A stretch of 64,000 nt of DNA from Alphaproteobacteria bacterium (GTDB lineage Bacteria; Pseudomonadota; Alphaproteobacteria; CALKHQ01). A program made the translations under genes and the position numbers. Where the stretch lies: contig JAWKYB010000008.1 of assembly GCA_041396705.1 (NCBI GenBank), positions 62,001 to 126,000 of the forward strand. Direction: 5' to 3'. Below are positions 9,779 through 18,951 of this stretch, piece by piece (position 1 is the stretch's first letter; each line of letters begins with the position of its first letter). Under the pieces are notes generated by a model. It was not told the DNA's origin. It made no database searches and worked only from the letters and a program-made list of their open reading frames with translations.

Positions 9779-10962
9779 AGCCGGGCCAGCTCCCCCTCAA
9801 GCGCGGCAAGCGCGTCGAGCGAATGGGCGGCGGCGAAGTGGTCGATGAACGGCAGTGCGGCCGCCATCGCCCGGGTGACCGGCGCATAGTCGCGCCAACC
9901 CAGCAGCGGGTTGAGCCAGACCAGCCGACGCACCCGCTGTTTCAGCGTGGCCAGTTCCGCGGCGAGCCGATCGGGCGGGTCGGTGTCGTAGCCGTCGCTG
10001 AGGATCACCGCGACGGTGCGGCCGTTGACCGCGCGGCGGGCGTAGCTGCGGTTGAAGGCGGCGAGGCCGGCGGCCAGCCGGGTGCCGCCGCCGAACCCCT
10101 CGGCCATCAGCGCCAGCCGCGCCATCGCCCGCATCGGGTCGCCGTCGCGCAGCGCGTCGGTGACCCGGACCAGGCGGGTGTGGACGAGATAGGCGTCGGC
10201 CTCGGCCCAGATGCCGACCAGACCGCGGACGAACTGCAGGAACACGCGCGCATAGGCGTGCATCGAGCCGGACACGTCGACGAAGACGACCAGGCGAACC
10301 GGCCGGTCCGGCCGCTCGCGGCCGACCAGCGTCAGCGGCTCGCCGCCGTGGCCGATGTTGCGGCGGATCGTGCGGCGCAGGTCGAGCCGCGGCGCGCCGG
10401 CGCGCGCGCGATGGCGGCGCGACAGCCGATAGCGCATCGCCTGGGCCAGCCGCCGGGCCACCGCCTCGGCCGCCGCCAGCTCCGCCGGGTCGGTCATTTG
10501 GCGCAGGTCGGCACTGCCGCTGAGCTTCTGTTGGGATGCGACCAGCCGGCCGCGGCCGGCCGCCTCGCCGGCATCGTCGTCCGCCACCGCCCCCTGCGCA
10601 CCGCCCGGCCGCGCGGCGGCGCCATCGGGCAGGTGGCCGTCCCAGATCGCCGGCCGGCCGCTGCCGCCGCCCGCCAGCCCGGCGGTGCGCGTCACGGTGC
10701 GCACACGGCCATGGCCGAACCAATAGGCCTCGAACAGGTCGTCGAAGCGCTGCCACTCGTCGTGCGAGCCGGTCAGCAGCGTCTTCAGGCCCTGCCGCAT
10801 GGCGGCGACCGGCACCGGGCCCATCGCGTTCAGCAGCGACAGGGCCGCCGCGGATTCGCCGATCCCGACCGCGAAGTCGTTGGCGCGGAGATGGTCGACG
10901 AAGCCGACCGCCCGGCGCCCGACGGCGGCCGGCCCGGCGACCGCCGCGCCGGTCGCGGTCAT
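9775..10962 (-). CDS. coxE: CoxE-like VWA domain protein
   Basis: A 395-aa cytoplasmic protein. Its C-terminal von Willebrand factor A domain carries the metal-ion-dependent adhesion motif DVSGSM, then a Thr in GGGT and a late SDGYDT. The middle part is a charged, low-complexity linker. CoxE partners the MoxR-type ATPase CoxD to assemble the CuSMoO2 site of CO dehydrogenase. ATG 10962 overlaps the coxD stop by ATGA, and the stop overlaps the xdhC-like gene in the same way. The assignment rests on the order coxM-S-L-D-E. Confidence 0.9.
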   Translation of the reverse strand: MTATGAAVAGPAAVGRRAVGFVDHLRANDFAVGIGESAAALSLLNAMGPVPVAAMRQGLKTLLTGSHDEWQRFDDLFEAYWFGHGRVRTVTRTAGLAGGGSGRPAIWDGHLPDGAAARPGGAQGAVADDDAGEAAGRGRLVASQQKLSGSADLRQMTDPAELAAAEAVARRLAQAMRYRLSRRHRARAGAPRLDLRRTIRRNIGHGGEPLTLVGRERPDRPVRLVVFVDVSGSMHAYARVFLQFVRGLVGIWAEADAYLVHTRLVRVTDALRDGDPMRAMARLALMAEGFGGGTRLAAGLAAFNRSYARRAVNGRTVAVILSDGYDTDPPDRLAAELATLKQRVRRLVWLNPLLGWRDYAPVTRAMAAALPFIDHFAAAHSLDALAALEGELARL

Positions 10963-11855
10963 GCCGCCTGCCCGACCAGCCGGCCGACCACCTCGGACGT
11001 CACCGACTTGAGGTCGCGCTCGGTCTTCAACAGGCAGATCAGGCTGGCATGGATCGCGGCCGGATTGCCTTCCAGGTTGCGGGTGTCGAGCGCCATCAGC
11101 GCCGCCGCCCAGTCCAGCGTCTCCGCGATGCCCGGCACCTTGTCCAGGTCCTCCCGGCGCAGGGCGGCGACGAAGCGGGCGACCTGCCCGGCCAGCGCGG
11201 GCTCGACGTCCGGCAGCCGGTGACGGATGATCGCCAGCTCCCGCTGCGGATCCGGGAAATCGATCCAGCAATACAGGCAGCGCCGGCGCAGCGCGTCGGA
11301 CAGCGCCCGGGTGCCGTTGGATGTCAGGATCACGCACGGGATCGAGGTGGCGGCGATGGTGCCCAGCTCCGGCACCGTGACCTGGTAGTCGGCCAGTACC
11401 TCCAGCAGATAGGCCTCGAACTCCAGGTCGGCGCGGTCGATCTCGTCGATCAGCAGCACCGGCGGCTCCGGCTGGCTGATCGCCTCCAGCAGCGGCCGGC
11501 GCAGCAGGTATTTGCCGGAAAAGATGTGGTCCTCGACCTCGTCGGCGCTCAGGCCCGCGCGCTCGCTGGCCTTGATGGCCAGCAGCTGGCGCTGGTAGTT
11601 CCACTCGTAGATGGCGGCGCTCGCATCCAAGCCCTCGTAGCATTGCAGCCGGATCAGGCGGGCCGCCAGCGCCGTCGCCAGCGCCTGCGCCACCGCGGTC
11701 TTGCCGACGCCGGCCTCGCCCTCCAGCAACAGCGGCCGCTTCAGCGTCAGCGCCAGCCGCAGCGCGGTGGCGATGGTCTGGTCCGGGACATAGCCGGCCG
11801 CCTCCAGCCGGGCCTGCAGCGCGCCGGGATCCGTCGGGTCGGTCGCGTGGTCCAT
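10959..11855 (-). CDS. coxD: CoxD-like MoxR family AAA+ ATPase
   Basis: A 298-aa AAA+ chaperone with Walker A GEAGVGKT near residue 47, Walker B LLIDEIDRAD, sensor 1 ILTSNGTRALSDALRRR with an arginine finger, and a C-terminal lid. In Oligotropha (Afipia) CoxD is needed for sulfuration and copper loading of the CO dehydrogenase active site. The start is ATG 11855, 47 bp after the coxL stop. It is coupled to coxE by ATGA. Confidence 0.92.
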   Translation of the reverse strand: MDHATDPTDPGALQARLEAAGYVPDQTIATALRLALTLKRPLLLEGEAGVGKTAVAQALATALAARLIRLQCYEGLDASAAIYEWNYQRQLLAIKASERAGLSADEVEDHIFSGKYLLRRPLLEAISQPEPPVLLIDEIDRADLEFEAYLLEVLADYQVTVPELGTIAATSIPCVILTSNGTRALSDALRRRCLYCWIDFPDPQRELAIIRHRLPDVEPALAGQVARFVAALRREDLDKVPGIAETLDWAAALMALDTRNLEGNPAAIHASLICLLKTERDLKSVTSEVVGRLVGQAA

Positions 11856-11902
11856 TCGGCGCCCCCGCGCTGCCGGGGCCGGGCGAACCCGGCCCCGCCG
11901 GC

Positions 11903-14323
11903 TCAGCCGTGCAGCCCCAGCCTGTCGGCGGTCATCCACACCCGCCAGTGGTCGTGCGGCATCTGGGTATGGGTCAGGCCGAGGTGGGCGAAGGCGTCGC
12001 AGACCGCATTGGAGAAGGCCGAGACGCCGCCGACATTGGGCGATTCGCCGACGCCCTTGGCGCCGATCGGATGGTGCGGCGACGGGGTGACGGTCCAGTC
12101 GGTCTCCCACGTCGGCGTCTCCACCGCGGTCGGCAGGAAGAAGTCCATCAGGCTGCCGCCCTTGATGTTGCCGATCTCGTCATAGGCGATCTCCTGGCCC
12201 ATGGCGATGGCCAGCGCCTCGGTCAGGCCGCCATGGACCTGGCCCTCGATCACCATCGGGTTGATGCGGGTGCCGCAGTCGTCGAGGGCATAGAAGCGGC
12301 GGACCGCGGTGACGCCGGTGTCGACGTCGACGTCGACCACGCAGACATAGGCGCCGAACGGATAGGTCATGTTCGGCGGGTCGTAGTAGCTGACCGCCTC
12401 CAGCCCCGGCTCCAGCCCCGGGATCGCCTGGTTGTAGGCGGCGAAGGCAATCTCGGCCATCGTCTTCGCCTTCTCCGGGTTGCCCTTGATCTGGAACCGG
12501 TCGACGTCCCATTCCAGGTCGTCCTCGTGCACCTCCAGCAGGTAGGCCGCGATCATCTGCGCCTTGGCCCGGATCTTTCGGCCGGCCATCGCGGTGGCGG
12601 CGCCGGCCACCGGGGTCGAGCGCGAGCCGTAGGTGCCGAGGCCATAGGGCGCGGTGTCGGTGTCGCCCTCCTCCACCGTGATCTTGTCGGCCGGGATGCC
12701 GATCTCCGACGCCAGGATCTGGGCGAAGGTGGTGGCGTGACCCTGGCCCTGGCTGATGGTGCCGAGCCGGGCGATGGCGCTGCCGGTGGGATGGATGCGG
12801 ATCTCGCAGCTGTCGAACATGCCCAGCCCGAGGATGTCGCAATTCTTCACCGGGCCGGCACCGACGATCTCGGTGAAGAAGGCGACGCCCACGCCCATCA
12901 GGCTGCGGGTCTCGCCGCGCGCGAATGCCGCCCGGTTGGCCGCCTGCTCGGCGCGCAGCGCCGCGTAGTCGACCGTGTCCAGCGCCTTCTGCAGCGCGGT
13001 GTGATAGTCGCCGCTGTCGTATTCCCAGCCCAGCGCCGAGGTGTAGGGGAATTGCTCCTTGCGGATGAAGTTCTTCATGCGCAGCTCGGCCGGATCGATC
13101 TGCAGCTTGCGGGCGAGCACGTCGATCATCCGCTCGATGAAGTAGGACGCCTCGGTCACGCGGAACGAGCAGCGATAGGCGACGCCGCCGGGCGCCTTGT
13201 TGGTGTAGACGCCGTCGACCGTCACATGGGCGGTCGGGATGTCGTAGGAGCCGGTGCAGATGTTGAAGAAGCCGGCCGGGAACTTGGTCGGATCGGCGCA
13301 GGCGTCGAACGCGCCGTGGTCGGCGATCACCTTGCATTCCAGTCCGGTGATGCGCCCGTCGCGGGTGGCCGCGATGCGGCCCCGCATGTGATAGTCGCGG
13401 GCGAAGGCGGTCGCGGCCAGGTTTTCCATCCGGTCCTCGATCCACTTCACCGGCACGCCGGTGACGATCGAGGCGACGATGGCGCAGATGTAGCCGGGAT
13501 AGACGCCGACCTTGTTGCCGAAGCCGCCGCCGATGTCCGGCGAGATGATGCGGATGGCGTGCTCCGGGATGTTGGAGATCAGCGAGGCCACCGTGCGCAC
13601 CGCGTGCGGCGCCTGGAAGGTGCCCCAGACGGTCAGCTTGCCGTTGACCTTGTCCATCGAGGCGACGCAGCCGCAGGTTTCCAGCGGGCAGGGGTGGACG
13701 CGCTGGTAGGTCATGTCCTCCTCGGCCACCACCTCGGCGGCGGCCAGCGCGGCGGAGGTGGCGTCGGCGTCGCCGACCTCCCAGGTGAAGATGTGGTTGT
13801 GGTGCCGGCGCGGGCCGTGGGCACCCTCCGACTTGTCCTTGATGTCCTCGCGCAGCAGCGGCGCATCCGGGGCCATCGCCCTCTTGGCGTCGACCAGGGC
13901 AGGCAGCTCCTCGTACTCGACCTCGACCAGCTCGACCGCGTCGGCGGCGGCATAGCGGTTCTCGGCGATGACGAAGGCGACCTCCTGGTACTGGAACAGC
14001 ACCTTCTCGTCGGCCAGCACCGCCTGCACGTCGCCGGCCAGGGTCGGCATGTAGTGCAGGTTCAGCGGCTTCAGGTCGGCGGCGGTCAGCACCGCCTTGA
14101 CGCCCGGCACGGCGAGCGCGGCCGAGGCGTCGATCGACTTGATGCGGGCGTGTCCGTAGGGCGAGCGGACGAAGTCGCCGAACAGCATGCCCGGCAGCTT
14201 GATGTCGTCGACGTAGTTGCCCTTGCCCTGGGTGAAACGGGCGTCTTCGACCCGCTTGCGCTTGCAGCCGAGGCCCTGGAGCTTCTCCAGCCGTTCGGCC
14301 GAGGGTGCGGTCGGCGCGTTCAT
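11903..14323 (-). CDS. coxL: Aerobic CO dehydrogenase large subunit, form I
   Basis: An 806-aa molybdenum-binding subunit, normal length for CoxL. The active-site loop AYRCSFR is present, with the copper-ligating Cys at residue 385. This is the diagnostic of true (form I) CO dehydrogenase, whereas form II and xanthine dehydrogenase relatives have AYRGAGR-type loops. The C-terminal GAKGVGESPNVGG supplies the conserved active-site Glu. The enzyme oxidises CO with water to CO2 and passes electrons to the [2Fe-2S] and FAD subunits. ATG 14323 overlaps coxS by ATGA; an in-frame extension to 14674 would run across coxS. Confidence 0.97.
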   Translation of the reverse strand: MNAPTAPSAERLEKLQGLGCKRKRVEDARFTQGKGNYVDDIKLPGMLFGDFVRSPYGHARIKSIDASAALAVPGVKAVLTAADLKPLNLHYMPTLAGDVQAVLADEKVLFQYQEVAFVIAENRYAAADAVELVEVEYEELPALVDAKRAMAPDAPLLREDIKDKSEGAHGPRRHHNHIFTWEVGDADATSAALAAAEVVAEEDMTYQRVHPCPLETCGCVASMDKVNGKLTVWGTFQAPHAVRTVASLISNIPEHAIRIISPDIGGGFGNKVGVYPGYICAIVASIVTGVPVKWIEDRMENLAATAFARDYHMRGRIAATRDGRITGLECKVIADHGAFDACADPTKFPAGFFNICTGSYDIPTAHVTVDGVYTNKAPGGVAYRCSFRVTEASYFIERMIDVLARKLQIDPAELRMKNFIRKEQFPYTSALGWEYDSGDYHTALQKALDTVDYAALRAEQAANRAAFARGETRSLMGVGVAFFTEIVGAGPVKNCDILGLGMFDSCEIRIHPTGSAIARLGTISQGQGHATTFAQILASEIGIPADKITVEEGDTDTAPYGLGTYGSRSTPVAGAATAMAGRKIRAKAQMIAAYLLEVHEDDLEWDVDRFQIKGNPEKAKTMAEIAFAAYNQAIPGLEPGLEAVSYYDPPNMTYPFGAYVCVVDVDVDTGVTAVRRFYALDDCGTRINPMVIEGQVHGGLTEALAIAMGQEIAYDEIGNIKGGSLMDFFLPTAVETPTWETDWTVTPSPHHPIGAKGVGESPNVGGVSAFSNAVCDAFAHLGLTHTQMPHDHWRVWMTADRLGLHG

Positions 14324-14811
14324 TCCGCGGCCTCCTTCACGCTGAGCGATTCGGCCGCGGCGCGGATCGCCTTGACGATGTTCTGATAGCCGGTGCAGCG
14401 GCACAGGTTGCCGGAGATGCCGTAGCGGATCTCCTGCTCGGTCGGGTTGCTGTTCTCCTGCAGCAGCCGATAAGCGCGGGTGATCATCCCCGGCGTGCAA
14501 TAGCCGCACTGCAGGCCGTGGTGCTCGCGGAACGCCTCCTGGATCGCATGCAGCGTGCCGTCCGGATTGGCGATGCCTTCGATGGTGGTGACCTTGCCGC
14601 CGTTGGCCTGGGCGACGAACACCATGCAGGACTTCACCGACCGGCCGTCGAGGTCGACCGTGCAGGCGCCGCAATGGCCGGTGTCGCAGCCGATGTGCGG
14701 CCCGGTCAGCGCCTGGTCCTCGCGCAGGAAGTGGATCAGCAGAGTGCGCGGCTCGGCCAGCGCCTCCACCGCCTTGCCGTTGACCGTCATCTTGACGTGC
14801 ATCTTGCCCAT
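14320..14811 (-). CDS. coxS: Aerobic CO dehydrogenase small [2Fe-2S] subunit
   Basis: A 163-aa protein with two [2Fe-2S] clusters. The N-terminal plant-ferredoxin-type cluster is seen in GCDTGHCGACTV plus the later KSC. The C-terminal helical cluster is seen in CGYCTPGM and GNLCRCTGYQ. It carries electrons from the Mo-Cu site to FAD in the CoxM subunit. The start is ATG 14811 with GGGAGGG upstream, 10 bp after coxM, and it is coupled to coxL by ATGA. Confidence 0.97.
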   Translation of the reverse strand: MGKMHVKMTVNGKAVEALAEPRTLLIHFLREDQALTGPHIGCDTGHCGACTVDLDGRSVKSCMVFVAQANGGKVTTIEGIANPDGTLHAIQEAFREHHGLQCGYCTPGMITRAYRLLQENSNPTEQEIRYGISGNLCRCTGYQNIVKAIRAAAESLSVKEAAE

Positions 14812-14821
14812 CGTGCCCTCC

Positions 14822-15688
14822 CTAGCGGCCGGCCAGCGAACGGGCCCGCGCCACGGCGCGGCGGACCATCACGCCGGTCAGCTTCTTGCGGTATTCGGCC
14901 GGCCCGCGCCCGTCGGCGGTGGGACGCGCGATCGCTTCCGCCGCCGCGGCGGCCGCGCCGACTGCCGCCTCGCCCAGGTCGGACCCGACCAGCGCCTGCA
15001 CGGCAGCGTCCGCGTACAGCGGCGTGTCGGCGACGTTGGTCAGCCCGATCGCGGCGTATGTGCAGCGTCCGCCCTCCACGGTCAGGATCACGCCTGCGGC
15101 CGCGGTGGCATAGTCGCCGACCTTGCGCTTCTGCTTCTCGTAGGCATGGCCATGGCCGGCCGGCGGCGCGGCGAAGCGGATCGCGGTCAGGATCTCGCCC
15201 TCGTCCAGGGCGGTGGCGAACGCGCCCTGGTAGAACGCGCGCGCGGCGATCTCGCGGCTGCCGCCAGCGCCCTGCACGACCAGCGTGGCGTTCAGCACCA
15301 GCATCAGCGCCGGCATGTCGTTGCCGGGGTCGCCGTTGGCGACGTTGCCGCCGATGGTGCCGACGTTGCGGATCTGCGGGTCGGCGATCTGCAGCGCCGT
15401 CTCGCGCAGGATCGGGCAGGCCGCGGCCAGGGCGTCGGAGGCGATGACCTGCGCCTGCGTGGTCATGGCGCCGATGGTGACGGTGCCGCCTTCGACCCGG
15501 ATGCCGCGCAGGTCGGCGATGTCCTGCAGGTCGACCAGGTGCTCCGGCACCGCCATCCTCAGCTTCATCATCGGGATCAGGCTGTGCCCGCCGGCGACCA
15601 CGCGGGCCTCCTCGCCGAAATCGGCGAGCAGCTTCACCGCGTCGGCGACGGATTGCGGACGATGATAGTCGAATGATCCGGGGATCAT
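14822..15688 (-). CDS. coxM: Aerobic CO dehydrogenase medium FAD-binding subunit
   Basis: A 288-aa FAD subunit. The N-terminal part has the AGGHSLIPMMKLRM flavin-binding motif and the middle part TIGGNVANGDPGNDMPA, both typical of CoxM, followed by a CODH-type C-terminal domain. The start is ATG 15688, giving MIPGSFDYHRP, with a GGGAGG box upstream; a start at 15784 would add an Arg/Pro/Ala-rich stretch not seen in the family. Electrons leave the enzyme here toward quinones. Order coxM-S-L matches known CO oxidisers. Confidence 0.96.
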   Translation of the reverse strand: MIPGSFDYHRPQSVADAVKLLADFGEEARVVAGGHSLIPMMKLRMAVPEHLVDLQDIADLRGIRVEGGTVTIGAMTTQAQVIASDALAAACPILRETALQIADPQIRNVGTIGGNVANGDPGNDMPALMLVLNATLVVQGAGGSREIAARAFYQGAFATALDEGEILTAIRFAAPPAGHGHAYEKQKRKVGDYATAAAGVILTVEGGRCTYAAIGLTNVADTPLYADAAVQALVGSDLGEAAVGAAAAAAEAIARPTADGRGPAEYRKKLTGVMVRRAVARARSLAGR

Positions 15689-15828
15689 GTCTTCGCTTCC
15701 TCCCTGTGCCTGGGCCGCGCGCGGCCGCGCCGGTTGGCCGGCTTGGTTGCGGCAAATGTGCGGCCGGCGCGGCGGCGCGGCCACAGCGACTTGACGACCG
15801 GCGCCTGCCGTTCACCAGTTGCGGCAGG

Positions 15829-15845
15829 CCTGCACGAATTGCAGG
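15829..15845 (-). other. Small hairpin after coxC-like gene
   Basis: CCTGCA (15829-15834), five-base loop, TGCAGG (15840-15845), immediately after the coxC-like stop. No T-run follows. It may separate coxC expression from coxM 160 bp downstream. Confidence 0.25.
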
Positions 15846-15848
15846 GAT

Positions 15849-17030
15849 TCAGGAAAAGCCGAGCGCGCGCTGGACCTTGGGCATCTGCGAGCGGCTGACC
15901 GGGATCTGGCTCTCGTCGTCGACCAGGCAGAAGCCCTTGTCGGACACCCGCCTGAACCCGACCACATGGTCGAGGTTGACGATGTAGCTGCGGTGGGTGC
16001 GCAGGAACGAGGGCGACTGCAGCGCCTTCTCCAGGCGCGAGATCGGCCACGGGCAGAAGAACTCGGCGCCGCCGTGCAGGATGCGCGTGTAATGGCCGTC
16101 TGCACGCACGGCCGCGATCTGCTCGGCGGCAAGGAAGCGGATGGCGTTGTCGCGCTCATAGGGGATGCGGTTGCCGGGCAGCGGCCGCGGCTCCGACGCC
16201 ACCCGCGACAGCACCGTGGCGGTGTTACGCGGATCGGGCTCGGCCTCGGAGGGCGCCGGCTGCGGCGGGTCCGCGGGTGCGGGCGGCGCCGGCGCCGTGT
16301 GCACCGGCGCCGCCTTCGCCTCGCTGGTCGGCACCGCCGTCAGCAGGAACAGCCCGCAGATGACGAAGGCGGCGGTGGCCACCACCATCGCCAGCGCGCC
16401 GGACGACAGGTTGGGCTCGGCCACAAGCGCGGCGCTGGCATCCGTGGCGGCGAAGCTGGTGAACAGCATCGCCGCATAGTGCATCGCCGAAATGGCGAGG
16501 CCGAGCACCACCGCGCCGCCCAGGGTCGCCGCCAGCGTGCGGCGGCGATAGGCCAGATCGAGTGCCAGGATCGACGAGCCGATACCGATGGCTGAGGCCA
16601 GTGCGACGCCGGTGGCGTCGTAGCCGATGATGCAGTCGCCGCTGACCGCCCACATGCCCAGATAGTGCATACAGACGATGCCGACGCCGGTCAGCACGCC
16701 CGCGGCGACGATGCGCGTGCGCGTACGGGCGCCGAAATGCAGGATCATCAGGCCGAGCCCGGTGACCAGGATCGCGATCAGGGCGGACCCGAGCGTCGGC
16801 AGGGCATCGTAGGTCAGCGCCACTGGAACCTGCACCGCCAGCATGCCGACGAAATGCATCGACCAGATGCCGCCGCCCAGGGCGACCGCGGCCTGGGCGA
16901 TGCGCGGCTTGCGCGCCGCCGGGCCGAGCTGGCTGAGCCCGCTGGTCAGGCGCAGGCAGGTGAAGGCCGCCATCGCCGCAACGACGACGGAAGCCGTCAC
17001 CAGGATCGGATCGTAGCTGACCTGGAGCAT
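15849..17030 (-). CDS. coxC: MHYT-LytTR signalling protein (CoxC/CoxH-like)
   Basis: A 393-aa membrane-anchored regulator. The N-terminal half holds about seven hydrophobic segments with the metal-ligand motifs of an MHYT domain (SMHFVGML, CMHYLGMW, AMHYAAML), proposed to bind a diatomic gas through copper. A Pro/Ala-rich linker of about 50 residues follows. The C-terminus is a LytTR DNA-binding domain (AVRADGHYTRI, PISRLEKAL, FLRTHRSYIVNL). In Oligotropha CoxC and CoxH have this architecture. It sits 160 bp upstream of coxM on the same strand, so it is a good candidate CO- or O2-responsive activator. ATG 17030 has GGAAAGG upstream; earlier in-frame ATGs at 17072 and 17084 are possible. Confidence 0.88.
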   Translation of the reverse strand: MLQVSYDPILVTASVVVAAMAAFTCLRLTSGLSQLGPAARKPRIAQAAVALGGGIWSMHFVGMLAVQVPVALTYDALPTLGSALIAILVTGLGLMILHFGARTRTRIVAAGVLTGVGIVCMHYLGMWAVSGDCIIGYDATGVALASAIGIGSSILALDLAYRRRTLAATLGGAVVLGLAISAMHYAAMLFTSFAATDASAALVAEPNLSSGALAMVVATAAFVICGLFLLTAVPTSEAKAAPVHTAPAPPAPADPPQPAPSEAEPDPRNTATVLSRVASEPRPLPGNRIPYERDNAIRFLAAEQIAAVRADGHYTRILHGGAEFFCPWPISRLEKALQSPSFLRTHRSYIVNLDHVVGFRRVSDKGFCLVDDESQIPVSRSQMPKVQRALGFS

Positions 17031-17176
17031 GCGCCTTTCCGCGACCACACTGCCGCAAGGATTATGACTCATGCGCATAGCCATCGTCCATGTCGAGCCG
17101 TCCGACCGGGACGCCGGCTTGACATCCGGGCCGGCAGAGGCGCCCCCTCGACGGCGGGAAGAGGGAGCCCGACACG

Positions 17177-18937
17177 ATGACCGCGAACCCGACGGCGGCG
17201 CCGGCGACGCGCCGCAACCTGAAGCTCGCCGCGCCTTGCGGCGCCCACCTGCTGGCCGCCGCCCTGCGCCGGCACGGGGTCGACAGCCTGTTCGGCCAGA
17301 GCCTGCCGTCGGCGCTGCTGCTGCTGGCGCCCGAATTCGGCATCCGCCAGGTGGCCTATCGCACCGAGAACGCCGGCGCCGCCATGGCCGACGGCTATGC
17401 CAGGGTCAGCGGCATGGTCGGCGTCGTCTGCGCCCAGAACGGTCCGGCCGCGACCCTGCTGGTGCCGGGGCTGGGCGAGGCCTTGAAGGCGGCGATCCCG
17501 CTGGTCGCCATCGTCCAGGAGGTCGCGCGCGCCAACACCGACCGCAACGCATTCCAGGAGATCGATCACGTCGCCCTGTTCGGCGGGGTCGCGAAGTGGG
17601 TGCGGCGGGTCGGCCATATCGGGCGCATCGACGACTATGTCGACATGGCCTTCGCCGCCGCCGCCGGCGGCCGGCCGGGCCCGGCGGTGCTGCTGGTGCC
17701 GGCAGACCTGCTGGAGGAGCCGGTGCCCGACGGGCCGGCAACCCCGGCGCGGACACCGCCGCGCCGTGCTGCGCTGGGGCGCTATCCGCTCGATCGGCCG
17801 GTCGCCGATGCGGACGCGGTCGACGCGGCCGCCGGCCTGCTGGCCGGCGCCGGGCGGCCGCTGGTGATCGCCGGCGGCGGCGTGCACAGCTCCGGCGCCG
17901 CGCCGGCCCTGGCCCGGCTGCAGGAGATGGCCGCGCTGCCGGTGGCCACCACCACCATGGGCAAGGGCGCGGTCGACGAGGCCCACCCGCTGTCGGTCGG
18001 CGTCGTCGGCTATTTCATGGGCCGCCGCGGCATGGCGCGCCACCAGCGCGCCCTGATCGAAGGCGCCGACGTGGTGCTGCTGGTCGGCAACCGCACCAAC
18101 CAGAACGGCACCGACGGCTGGACGCTGTATCCGCCGGGCGCGCGCTACATCCAGATCGACATCGACCCGCAGGAAGTGGGCCGCAACTACGAGGCGCTGC
18201 GCCTGGTCGGCGACGCGCGGGCGACGCTTACGGCGTTGAGCGAAGCGCTCGAACGCCGGGACCTGGAGCGGCGCCGCGCCGCCCGCGACGAAGTGGCCGC
18301 CGCCATTGCCCGCGGCCGCGCGGCCCATGCCGAAGAGGCCGCACCGATGACGGAGTCCGACGCGGCGCCGATCCGGCCGGAGCGGCTGATGGCCGCGCTC
18401 GATCCGCGCATCGACGCCGACACCATCGTCGTCGCCGACGCCAGCTATGCCTCGATCTGGGTCGCCAACTACCTGCGGGCGCGTGCGCCGGGGATGCGCT
18501 TCCTGACCCCGCGCGGCCTGGCCGGCCTCGGCTGGGGCCTGCCGATGGCGATCGGGGCCAAGATCGCGCACCCGGACCGGCGGGTGGTCTGCCTGGCCGG
18601 CGACGGCGGCTTCGGCCATGTCTGGTCGGAACTGGAGACGGTGCGCCGGCTCGGTCTCGACCTGACGGTGATGGTGCTGAACAACCAGATCCTCGGCTAT
18701 CAGCAGCATGCCGAGGACCTGCTGTTCGGCGACCATACGCTGGCCTGCGCCTTCGCCGCTGTCGACCATGCCGCGATCGCGCGCGCCTGCGGCGGCTTCG
18801 GTCAGCGCATCCAGCAACCCGCCGAAATCGGGCCCGCGCTGGACGCCGCCTTCGCCCGGCCCGGCCTGACCCTGCTCGACATCGCCACCGATCCGGCGGC
18901 CTATCCGCCGGTCACGCTGTTCGACGCGATCACCTGA
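17177..18937 (+). CDS. Thiamine pyrophosphate-dependent enzyme (acetolactate synthase-like)
   Basis: A 586-aa protein with the three-domain plan of acetohydroxyacid synthase-type enzymes. The N-terminal Pyr domain has the catalytic Glu in YRTENAGAAMADGYAR. The middle domain is FAD/ADP-like, and the C-terminal PP domain has the TPP motif GDGGFGHVWSELETVRRLGLDL...NN. No anabolic small subunit is nearby, so it is more likely a catabolic carboligase or decarboxylase than ilvB. GGGAAGAGGGAG precedes ATG 17177. It is followed after 14 bp by a cyclase-family hydrolase, forming a two-gene operon divergent from the cox genes. Confidence 0.9.
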   Translation: MTANPTAAPATRRNLKLAAPCGAHLLAAALRRHGVDSLFGQSLPSALLLLAPEFGIRQVAYRTENAGAAMADGYARVSGMVGVVCAQNGPAATLLVPGLGEALKAAIPLVAIVQEVARANTDRNAFQEIDHVALFGGVAKWVRRVGHIGRIDDYVDMAFAAAAGGRPGPAVLLVPADLLEEPVPDGPATPARTPPRRAALGRYPLDRPVADADAVDAAAGLLAGAGRPLVIAGGGVHSSGAAPALARLQEMAALPVATTTMGKGAVDEAHPLSVGVVGYFMGRRGMARHQRALIEGADVVLLVGNRTNQNGTDGWTLYPPGARYIQIDIDPQEVGRNYEALRLVGDARATLTALSEALERRDLERRRAARDEVAAAIARGRAAHAEEAAPMTESDAAPIRPERLMAALDPRIDADTIVVADASYASIWVANYLRARAPGMRFLTPRGLAGLGWGLPMAIGAKIAHPDRRVVCLAGDGGFGHVWSELETVRRLGLDLTVMVLNNQILGYQQHAEDLLFGDHTLACAFAAVDHAAIARACGGFGQRIQQPAEIGPALDAAFARPGLTLLDIATDPAAYPPVTLFDAIT

Positions 18938-18951
18938 CACGGGGGGAGAAG

